From Nocardia brasiliensis IFM 10847 (GTDB lineage: Bacteria > Actinomycetota > Actinomycetes > Mycobacteriales > Mycobacteriaceae), in NCBI RefSeq assembly GCF_000710915.1, contig NZ_BAUA01000044.1:62001-126000 (forward strand): DNA of 64,000 nt. The letters run 5' to 3'. Each line of letters starts with the position of its first letter. Position 1 is the first letter of the stretch. The notes under the pieces are model-generated. The model made no database searches and was not told the origin of the DNA. It worked only from the letters and a program-made list of their open reading frames with translations. This document shows positions 53,105 to 61,100 of this stretch, piece after piece. The position numbers and the translations under genes are program-made.

Positions 53105-53769
53105 TAGAGGTCCCACTCCGCCAGGCGCGCAACGATTTCCTGCAACCGCTCGCCGGTCATCCGCTTCTTCACCGACTCCTCGGGCGATTCCTGGTCGGCA
53201 CCGTATTGCCACCACACCTGCCCGGTCCTGCGGTCTGCGACCAGGAAGCGATCCTTGACCGCCGGACCACGAACGACCAGCGAAACAGTGAATGGTTCGG
53301 CGACCACGGCGTGCACCATCGTGTGATGCAGCGCGTAGCCGACGCCGACCGGTTCCTCACGGACCTGCAGGACGGGCAGTTTCGCGGGTTCGATCTGGTC
53401 GTCGACCTCGGCGTTGCCGAACAGGTAGTGCCGGTACTGCCCGCGCAGAATCCTGCTGGCGTAGGACCATCGGTGGTTGTGTGGCCGGTCGAAGTAGCCC
53501 GGCAGGAACACATGCAGCCGAACCCGCACGCCGGAGTCGTCGCTGAATAGGACGACCTTGTCAAGAATGTCGTAGTGCTCGCACAAGGCGAGCAGCTGCG
53601 GCCGGTTCGGCAGGTCGTCGAGCCGTGCGCGCACGATGGCCGGATCGGCGGCGAGTTCCTCGAAGAACTCGAAGGACGCGCGTTCTACCTCGTCGATGTC
53701 GTTCCAGTCGATCTCGCACAGTTTGTTCGCTGCCAGGTCCAGGCGGTCGGCGGCGTTGGTGTCGTTCAT
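53101..53769 (-). CDS. Cupin-fold protein, cysteine-dioxygenase-like
   Basis: A 222-residue soluble protein. ATG 53769 has GAGGA nine bases upstream; an in-frame ATG at 53778 overlaps the radical SAM stop. The metal-site strands are RLHVFLPGYFDRPHNHRWSY, with a His pair, then SRILRGQYRHYLFG and YALHHTMVHAVVAEPFTVSL with later His residues. This is the order of a cupin 2-His or 3-His site as in cysteine dioxygenase-like proteins. It ends with a helical domain. Last gene of a three-gene overlapping operon after the adenylate-kinase-like and radical SAM genes, so it may act on the radical SAM product. Confidence 0.6.
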   Translation of the reverse strand: MNDTNAADRLDLAANKLCEIDWNDIDEVERASFEFFEELAADPAIVRARLDDLPNRPQLLALCEHYDILDKVVLFSDDSGVRVRLHVFLPGYFDRPHNHRWSYASRILRGQYRHYLFGNAEVDDQIEPAKLPVLQVREEPVGVGYALHHTMVHAVVAEPFTVSLVVRGPAVKDRFLVADRRTGQVWWQYGADQESPEESVKKRMTGERLQEIVARLAEWDLY

Positions 53770-53774
53770 CGGTC

Positions 53775-54914
53775 TCATTCCTCGGGTTTGGCGCTGGATT
53801 TCCACAGTCGGCACACCGGCACGATGTCGGGGTAGGCGCTGCAGGAGGACGCGCCCATCACCAGCTCTTCGGCTGGGCAGCCGCCCATGCAGGCGCTGGA
53901 TTTACAGTCGCCGCAGCTGGATTCGGTCAGCACGCTTGTGAACAGCTCGAATTCATTGGGGCCGTGGTTGAGCTGGACCTGACCGTCGGTCATCTGGGCG
54001 TAGTTCATCTTCGTGTCGAACAAGTACGAGCAGACGTAGGCCCTGCCGTCGGGGAAGATCGAGATCCGGTCGAGGGTGCGGCCGATGCAGCCCTGATAGC
54101 CCTCACCGGCGTAGCGGTCCATCTGGTCGCGGCGGGCGTAGGTCGGCTGGTACCAGACGCGCGTCTTGTATTCGAGGGCAACCTGATTCAGGTTGTCGCA
54201 GAAGGTGACCCATTCCGGTGGGGTCATGGCCATGTCGGGGTTTCCGTGGCCGGTGCCGATGGTGCTGAACACATGGAATTTCACCAGGCTGACGCCCAGC
54301 TCGTCGGCGATGTCGAGCAGCCGCAGGACGTCGGTCTCGTTGGCTTTGTTGACGGTGCAGATGATGCGCGTGTCGAATCCGCGTTCGGTCAGTTCTTCGG
54401 TTGTCGCGAGCGCGGTTTCGAACGTCTTGGGGCCGCGCACACGGTCGTGGGTCGTGGCGCTGCCTCCGTCCATGCTGACCTGGACGTAGGCGAAGTCCGA
54501 GGGCTCCATCTGCCGGAACTTCTTCGCCGCCGGCAGCTGCGCGTTGGTGGTGGTGATGACGTCCTCGTAGCCGAGCTTGCCCGCTCCCCGGATCGCATCG
54601 ACGAAGTAGGGGTGCAGGGTCGGTTCGCCACCAAGAATGGTCACCTTGGACCCGCCCAGTTTCCGCCAGGTCGACAGCGTGTCCACGATCTGCGGCAGCT
54701 CCAGCTTGAGCGCGCGCTCCAGGCGCTCGCCCATATAGCAATGCTCACAACGTAATTGGCACGCCTCGGTGATGTAGAGGTAGACGTTCCGGAACCGCCC
54801 ATAGGGCACGCGGTCGACCCGCTCGGGTTCGGGCATATCGATCTTGCGCGGCATCCGGGCATGGCCGTAGCCGTCTGCCCGCAGGGTCGGGGTGGGCAGT
54901 GAAACCGATGTCAT
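53775..54914 (-). CDS. Radical SAM enzyme with SPASM/twitch-type C-terminus
   Basis: A 379-residue enzyme. The [4Fe-4S]-SAM motif is C-x3-C-x2-C in ITEACQLRCEHCYMGER; GGEPTLHP is the GGE loop for SAM; VQVSMDGGSATTHDRVRG is the conserved beta-strand region. The C-terminus has more cysteines (EGYQGCIGRTLDRISIFPDG with YVCSYLF; SSCGDCKSSACMGGCPAEE), as in SPASM domains with auxiliary clusters. Enzymes of this class modify peptides, sugars or nucleosides by hydrogen abstraction. It overlaps both neighbours by four bases (ATGA). No precursor peptide gene was seen near it. Confidence 0.88.
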   Translation of the reverse strand: MTSVSLPTPTLRADGYGHARMPRKIDMPEPERVDRVPYGRFRNVYLYITEACQLRCEHCYMGERLERALKLELPQIVDTLSTWRKLGGSKVTILGGEPTLHPYFVDAIRGAGKLGYEDVITTTNAQLPAAKKFRQMEPSDFAYVQVSMDGGSATTHDRVRGPKTFETALATTEELTERGFDTRIICTVNKANETDVLRLLDIADELGVSLVKFHVFSTIGTGHGNPDMAMTPPEWVTFCDNLNQVALEYKTRVWYQPTYARRDQMDRYAGEGYQGCIGRTLDRISIFPDGRAYVCSYLFDTKMNYAQMTDGQVQLNHGPNEFELFTSVLTESSCGDCKSSACMGGCPAEELVMGASSCSAYPDIVPVCRLWKSSAKPEE

Positions 54915-55594
54915 TGGACTGCGCTCCGTGAGATCAGCAGTGGGGCAAGCAGATCCGCAGCCCCGGTGATGGTTGTTGTGGTGTCGAGCTGGGTGACCGG
55001 GATGCCCGAATCGGCGAATCCGGAACGGATTGCCCCGGCGGCGTTCTGATAACGCTGGATCCTGGCCTTCAGCAGCCGCGGCGAGTCACCCCGGCGCGGA
55101 TGGAGCAGGCCCCCGCACTGGGCACAGGCCCACGGATCACTCGGTTTCGGGATGGCGGGTAGCCGGGGATCGGAGATCGGGTCGCGCTCGCAGCGGTGGC
55201 AGACCTTCCGGTTGTGCGCTCGCTGCTTCAACGTCTTGGCGTCGGTCACGACCTCGATCGCTTCGATGTGGTACGGCGGCGCGAACTCCCGCAGCACGGA
55301 CACCAGCTGGTCGACCTGGCTTGCGGACCCGGGGAAGTTGTCCATCAACACGGTATGGACATCCGGGTCCTCGTAGACGCGGGTGAAGTAGCCGCGCAGT
55401 GCCGTTTCGACGGTGTCCTCGTCGATCCACCCCAGCCGCTGGCTGTCGGTCGCGGTGGCCGACAGCACCTGTCGCGGCACATGTTCGCGAAGGCGGAAGA
55501 TCCGCCGCCCTGGCTCGCTTCCGAGCACCATGGCCAACGTGGTCTTCCCTGCGGCAGGCGGTCCGATCAGCGGAACGACCAACGACAATCCCAC
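54911..55594 (-). CDS. Adenylate-kinase-like nucleotide kinase with zinc LID
   Basis: A 227-residue P-loop kinase. GTG 55594 has AAAGGAG six bases upstream; the longer frame upstream is not conserved. Walker A is IGPPAAGKTT. LMDNFPGSASQVDQL matches the DGFPR-xxxQ segment of adenylate kinases. A LID follows with CHRCERDP and CAQCGGLLHPRRGDSP, a four-Cys zinc site as in Gram-positive Adk, and KARIQRYQ ends the NMP-kinase core. It is the first gene of the minus-strand operon. A role in phosphorylating the nucleotide-like substrate or product of the radical SAM enzyme is an inference. Confidence 0.72.
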   Translation of the reverse strand: MGLSLVVPLIGPPAAGKTTLAMVLGSEPGRRIFRLREHVPRQVLSATATDSQRLGWIDEDTVETALRGYFTRVYEDPDVHTVLMDNFPGSASQVDQLVSVLREFAPPYHIEAIEVVTDAKTLKQRAHNRKVCHRCERDPISDPRLPAIPKPSDPWACAQCGGLLHPRRGDSPRLLKARIQRYQNAAGAIRSGFADSGIPVTQLDTTTTITGAADLLAPLLISRSAVQ

Positions 55595-55663
55595 AGCCTG
55601 CTCCTTTCTCGATACCGAATCGGACAGCCCAAGCGTCCAGCCCGAGAAGGGGCGAAACCATGT

Positions 55664-55675
55664 CCCGTGCACGGG
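55664..55675. promoter_or_regulatory. 12-base perfect palindrome in the divergent cargo promoter
   Basis: CCCGTGCACGGG in the 188-base gap between the kinase/radical SAM operon and the XRE gene. It is symmetric through the centre. Candidate operator for the XRE regulator at 55783. Confidence 0.45.
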
Positions 55676-55782
55676 CCGCGATATGCGTCGAACACATACC
55701 GGCCACCCCCGAGGCGTGGTAGCTTCCGCAGATCAGGGAGATCGAGGGGGTCGATGCCCCAACGTCGGGCCGGAGCGGTCGG

Positions 55783-57198
55783 ATGAAACGGATGCCGCCG
55801 CCGCGGCGCTACTGTGCGCATTGCGGGACCAGGCTGAACCGGTACAACGACGAATCCGTGTGCGCGGCTTGCGAACCCAGGATCCTCGAGCCGCCCGACC
55901 TGCCCCGCGAATTCTGGCAAACCGACCTGATGCACGACGCGCTGGCTACCTGGCATATGGGTCGCGTGATCTACGCCTACCGAACCCACCCCTTCCACGG
56001 CCGCCCGCTGGCGCAGGAAATGGTGGCCGGCTGGCTCAACCTCACCCAGGGCCAGCTGAGCAGACTCGAGAACGGTGCCGCACCAGAACAGCTGAGCAAA
56101 CTCATCCACTGGGCCCAGACACTGAAGATCCCCGGCGATCTCCTGTGGTTCAAACTGCCGATGCGAAACGCCGATACTCTCGAGGATGTGAACCGCCAGG
56201 GATTCCTGCGAACCGCGGCAGCGATCACGCTCGCCCCCGCGACGCTGCTGGAGCTGATCTCCACCCTCAAATCGACGCCCGTACCCTCCACGGTCGGCGA
56301 GGCGGAAATCGAGGAGATCCGGACCGCGGCCAAACAGATCAGCTCGTGGGACGCCGCCGACGGCCGCGGTCTGGTACGCGAAGCCGTCCTCGCGCAGCTG
56401 CGTCACGCGGTGCGCCTGCTCGACGCGAACGCGACACCGAAAGACAAGGCCGAACTCCGCTCCGCGGTCGGGTTCCTCAGCCACACAGCGGGATTCATGG
56501 CCTTCGACCGCTACGAGCACACCGACGCACGAGCCATGTTCCAGCTGGCGCTGGACTGCGCCGAGAAGAGCAACGACTGGAGCCTTCGTGCGAAGGTGCT
56601 CTCCTCCATGGCCCGGCAATCGATCTGGCGGGGCGATCTCGAGGACGGACTGACCTCGGTCGAGCTGGCCTTCGTCCGATCCGATCGGCTCACCGCGACG
56701 GAAAGAGCGATGCTGCACACCACCAAGGCCCGCGCGCTGGCCAAGCTCGGCCGCGTGCAGGACACCGTGACCGAGGTCGGCAGGGCCGACGACGAATTCG
56801 CGCGCGCCCGCCCCGACAACGATCCCGCCTGGATGAAGTACTACGACCTGGCGCAGCATTCCGGAGACACCGGGCACGCCCTCTACGACCTCGCCATGGG
56901 CGGAGCGTTCGCCACCGAAGCACGACACCGACTCGCGACAGCGGTCAACGGGCACACCGACGCCTACCGCCGCTCCCGCGCCATCTCAGGGATCAAACTG
57001 TCATCTCTGGTGATGGCTCTCGGCGACCCACAGGAAGCGACGACCATCGCGACACGGGCACTCACCGACGCGAAAGGCTTGCGCTCCCACCGAGCCGCCG
57101 ACGATTTGCGAGATCTGCAGAGATTCGCGGCCCGGCGGATAGACCAGCCGGGCGTAGCCAAGCTCAGCAACCGCATCAAGGGACTTGTCGCCATATGA
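55783..57198 (+). CDS. XRE-family regulator with N-terminal zinc ribbon and C-terminal TPR-like region
   Basis: A 471-residue protein; ATG 55783 has GGAG seven bases upstream. Residues 10-35 hold CAHCGTRLNRYNDESVCAAC, a zinc ribbon. An XRE helix-turn-helix is at about 80-110 (AGWLNLTQGQLSRLENGAAP). The remainder is helical repeats (ARAMFQLALDCAEKSNDWSL; LHTTKARALAKLGRVQDTVT), like the TPR sensor part of actinobacterial quorum-type or metabolic regulators. It is divergent from the kinase/radical SAM operon and overlaps the phosphotransferase gene, and so is the likely pathway regulator. Confidence 0.8.
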   Translation: MKRMPPPRRYCAHCGTRLNRYNDESVCAACEPRILEPPDLPREFWQTDLMHDALATWHMGRVIYAYRTHPFHGRPLAQEMVAGWLNLTQGQLSRLENGAAPEQLSKLIHWAQTLKIPGDLLWFKLPMRNADTLEDVNRQGFLRTAAAITLAPATLLELISTLKSTPVPSTVGEAEIEEIRTAAKQISSWDAADGRGLVREAVLAQLRHAVRLLDANATPKDKAELRSAVGFLSHTAGFMAFDRYEHTDARAMFQLALDCAEKSNDWSLRAKVLSSMARQSIWRGDLEDGLTSVELAFVRSDRLTATERAMLHTTKARALAKLGRVQDTVTEVGRADDEFARARPDNDPAWMKYYDLAQHSGDTGHALYDLAMGGAFATEARHRLATAVNGHTDAYRRSRAISGIKLSSLVMALGDPQEATTIATRALTDAKGLRSHRAADDLRDLQRFAARRIDQPGVAKLSNRIKGLVAI

Positions 57199-58130
57199 GC
57201 TCAAAGATTTCGGCCGATTCAACCGGTGAGGTCCTGCGCGCTGCCTGCAAACATGTCGGCCTGGATTCCAGCGGAGCCGTTGTCCTGAACCGCAGCGAGA
57301 ATGTCATCTACCGGCTTCCAGGCGCCGTCGTCGTACGGATAGCGCGGCCCGGCCAGCAAGCCGCAGCACAGCGCGAAGTCCAGGTGGCGCGATGGCTCGA
57401 ATCAGTGGGCATGCCAGCCGTGCGCGTCGTTCCCGAGATCGATCAGCCGGTCGTCATCGACGAGCGCGCAGTGACGTTCTGGCAGGAGCTCCCGCCGCAC
57501 CGGCACGGCACACCCACCGAGGTTGCTGCCGCGCTCCGAAAGCTCCATGCGCTTACTCCACCAGAGGATTTCGACCTGGGCACCCTGGATCCCTTTGTGC
57601 GACTGGATAAGCGAATCCAATCGGCGAGCACCATCTCGGCCGATGACCGCATGTGGATGCGTGAGCACCTAGCCGAGCTGAAAATGCGCTGGGATCAGCG
57701 ACCGACCGGGCTCCCCTGGTCCGTCGTCCACGGTGACGCATGGGGCGGCAATGTCGTCGCCACCGAGGACGGTCAGGTAATCCTGCTCGACCTGGAACGA
57801 ACCTCTACCGGGCCACCGGAATGGGACACCGTCCACACCGCGATCAAGTACCAGACGCTCGGCCAAATCAGCGCGGAGCAGTACCGGGCATTCTGCGACG
57901 TCTACGGGCACGACGTGACCGAGTGGGAAGGTTACGAGCTACTTCGTGATCTTCGCGAATTCCGGATGACCACCATGGCCGCGCAAACCGCCGTACGCAT
58001 TCCTGTCGACCGCGCCCAAGCCGATCACCGAATCGCGTGTCTCCGTGGGAAGCTCGGTCCCCGGCCATGGTCGGGATGGCGACCTGTTCCCGGGCCCATG
58101 TCCGGGGCCGCGACAGTCGATGAAGACTAG
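57195..58130 (+). CDS. APH-family phosphotransferase
   Basis: A 311-residue protein kinase-like phosphotransferase; ATG 57195 overlaps the XRE stop. Motifs are the ATP-site strands (ENVIYRLPGAVVVRIARPGQ), the catalytic loop VVHGDAWGGNVV with Asp and Asn, and LLDLERTSTGPPEWD for the metal-binding Asp. The family phosphorylates aminoglycosides, sugars, choline and homoserine. Because it sits in the kinase/radical SAM island and not with resistance genes, a metabolic substrate is more likely than an antibiotic. Its stop is two bases from the relaxase stop on the other strand. Confidence 0.82.
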   Translation: MSSKISADSTGEVLRAACKHVGLDSSGAVVLNRSENVIYRLPGAVVVRIARPGQQAAAQREVQVARWLESVGMPAVRVVPEIDQPVVIDERAVTFWQELPPHRHGTPTEVAAALRKLHALTPPEDFDLGTLDPFVRLDKRIQSASTISADDRMWMREHLAELKMRWDQRPTGLPWSVVHGDAWGGNVVATEDGQVILLDLERTSTGPPEWDTVHTAIKYQTLGQISAEQYRAFCDVYGHDVTEWEGYELLRDLREFRMTTMAAQTAVRIPVDRAQADHRIACLRGKLGPRPWSGWRPVPGPMSGAATVDED

Positions 58131-58132
58131 TT

Positions 58133-61100
58133 TTACAGCCCGCGCCGATGTCGACGGTGGTTGGCGCCGGGGGTAGCTGACTTGACACGGCGACGGCCGG
58201 ATGTGGTGGTTCGCTTTGGCGCGGGCGCGGGCGAGGGTGGGGCGGGTGTGGTCGTTGTGGATGGGGCGGCGGTGCGGTTGAGTGATCGTGCCCGTTCGAT
58301 TCGCTGGCGTAGCTCGTCGGCGAAGTCGGCCAGCAGTTCGTCGCGGCCGGGGTAGTTGGGGATCGGTCTGAACTGACCGGAATAGGGCCAATCATTGAGT
58401 GCGCGAAAGCGGGCTTGGTCGGTGGAGCGTGGGTCGGGTAGGTGCTGGAGGATCCATCCGTCGGCGCGGTCGCGTAGTTCGCGCGCAGGGTCGTCGGTGA
58501 GGAGAAGAGAGGCGCCCAGGTCGTTGTAGTTGTCGGTGGCGATGGCCGCGATGAGCGAACTGGTGTCAAGTTGGTGGGCGCCGGCGAGGGCGATGGTGTC
58601 GAGCAAGGGTGTCCAGTGCCGGGATTGGGTGGCGAGTCGGTAGAGGACGGCAGGCAGCGCCCGGTAGAGGCATCGGTCGGTGTGGGAATCGGCGAGTTCC
58701 TTGACGTAGGAGTGGTAGTCGGCCCGCATCCGGTCCAGACGGTCGGGACTCACCGCGGAACCGGGTGTCGGTGGTTCGGTGCCGACGGGAGCGGCGGAGC
58801 TGAGTGCGAGGGTCTCGTGGGCATTGAGGTCCGCGATCAGGCACGCAGCGTCGTATGCGCTGACGTCGCACAGTGTTTCGGTGTCCGGCATGGCGGTGGC
58901 AGTCAGAGTGCCATTGAGTGTTGGGGTTTCTTCCCCCATGGGAGTGGTGACGGCAGAGGTTTCCCGTGAGCGCGCCAGTGGATCGGTGACAGGTGTAGTG
59001 GTTGTTGCGCGCGCGAGGACTCGGCGGCGTAGTTCGTGGGCGTAGTCGGCGAGTTGAACGTCGATGCCGGGCCAGGGTGTCGGTACGGGTGGACACTGCC
59101 GGGCGGAGGACAGGTCGCGTAGGGCGCGGAATCGTGGCTGTGTCGCGAGGGTGGGAGAGGGTCCGGTGTTGGCTTGCCCGACCAGCGCGAAGAGCGCGTG
59201 TTCGTCTGTGGCGGTGAGGGTCTCGTGAGGGGCGATGACGAGCGGGTTGGGGGTGGTTGTTGGGAGGCGGTGCCGGATCCAGCGGTCGGCGCGAGCACGC
59301 AGGACCGCGGCGGTGTCGCGGGCGGTGGCGAGGGATTCGCCGAGATCGTCGTAGTTGTTGGTGGCGATACTGGCGACCAGCTCGGCGGTGTCGAAGTGGT
59401 GAGCGTCGGCGAGAGCGATCGTGTCGAGCAGATCCCGGTAGGTCGGTGACTGTTTCGCGTCATGGAAGTACATGACCGGTAGGGCCCGATCGAGCAGGTA
59501 TTCGGCGCGGGCGTCGGCGAGCAGCTGGTGGGCGTGCTGGTAGCTGGCGTGGATGCGGCGGTCGGCAGCGGCTTGTTCGGCGCGCATGATGTCGATGGCG
59601 GAGCGGTTGTCGTCCTCGCGGGCGAGCACGCGGGCGAAGCAGCGCAACGGTTCTTGCGGGTCGTCGGGTTGCTGGTCGCCGGAGATGTCGACAAGGGCGT
59701 CGGTGGCGAGGTAGAGGCGGTTGAGTTCGGATCCGCGGGTGAGACCGACATAGGCCAGGGCACGGCCGAGGGTGGCGTTGAGGAGCAGGTAGGCGCGGCG
59801 CACGGTGATGCCTTGGGCACGGTGGACGGTGGTGGCGTAGCCGAGTTCGACGTGCTCGCTGATGTAGTCCGGTGGCAACAGGACCGATCCGCGGTGGCTG
59901 GTACCGGTGACGGTGATCGAGCCGTCGGTGTGGACGCGGCGGATGCGCCACAGGTCGCCGTTGTCGACCTGCGTGCCGTGGCGCCGCCCGCCGATGATCT
60001 TCAGGTGGGGGTTGTTGGCGCGGGTGACGACGATGTCGCCGGGGAATCCGCAGTGCCCGTCGGACAACGGAATCCGGCCGCCATCGGTGCGCACGCGTCC
60101 GGTGTTGATGTGTGCGGCTTGGGTGGCGGTGTTGAGGGCGGAGACGTCGTTGAGGGTGGCGGCGATCATGACCGAGGAGATTCCGGCTGCGGTGTCGGCC
60201 AGGTGTGCGGTGAGGATGGCGGTGCGCAGTTGGTCGCTCATGCCGTGGGTGATCCGGCCGTGATCGTGGTAGAACTCCCACGCTGTCTTGGCGTCGCCGG
60301 CGCGGACAGCGAGGGTGGCCTCGGCTTCGTTCGGGTCGTCGAAGCGGACAACCTGTCGAAGCTGGGGAGCGCGGAGATCGCGGGCGATGGTGCGGATGAT
60401 GCCGCCGGATTCGACGGCGGATAGCTGTTCGGGGTCGCCGATACAGCGGATGATCGCGCCGTGGCTGGTGGCCACTGTCAGGAGTTTGTCGAGGTCGAAG
60501 GTGGCGGCCATGGCGGCTTCGTCGATGAGAAGCATCGTGTCGGGTGTCAGTCCGGTGGGGACTCCGAAGGTGATTTGGGCGAACAGTTTGTGCAGGGTGC
60601 GGGCCGGGGCGTGGAGGCTGGCGCCGAGTTCGCGGGCGGCCGAGGCCGACGGTGCCAGCGGGATGACGGTCCGCCCGGCCGCCTGCCACGCTTCGGCGAC
60701 AGCTTTCATGGCGGTGGTCTTGCCGGTGCCGGCCGGGCCGATCGCAACCGCGAGCCGCGTGTCGACGGTGCACAGATAGCGGGCGATCGCACGCTGGCCG
60801 GGATTCAAGTGGCAGGATTCGCGGGCTTCGACGCGCTTGATCGCCTTGTCCACAACAGGAGCGGATAGCTGTCCGCGTACGGGCGTCCGGGCAGCCTTGA
60901 GCAGACGTGTTTCGGCGTCCAGCACGGCGGGGGAGGTATATCGGATGGAGCCGGTGGTGGTGAAAATGCTCTCCCCGGACGCCCGTGCCACGGCGGCTGG
61001 GACAGGATCCGGGTCGATGCTCAGCTGGATCGAGTGCCTGTCGCGGACCAAGGCAGTGACGTGGGCGACCGCGTCGCGGTGTGCTTGGTCGGAGGCGAAG

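Noticed and set aside
53775-54914. Radical SAM protein as a prokaryotic viperin
   Set aside because: The cluster motif is CQLRCEHC with SPASM-type C-terminal cysteines; viperins have a different motif context and no SPASM domain.
55413-58130. 905-codon plus-strand frame across kinase, XRE and APH genes
   Set aside because: Only its last 311 codons (from 57195) are the APH-type protein; the rest is Arg/Pro-rich and out of frame with the clearly conserved XRE gene.
57195-58130. APH-type gene as an aminoglycoside resistance gene
   Set aside because: Family membership alone does not show this; it is coupled to the XRE regulator of a metabolic-looking island and no resistance context is present.
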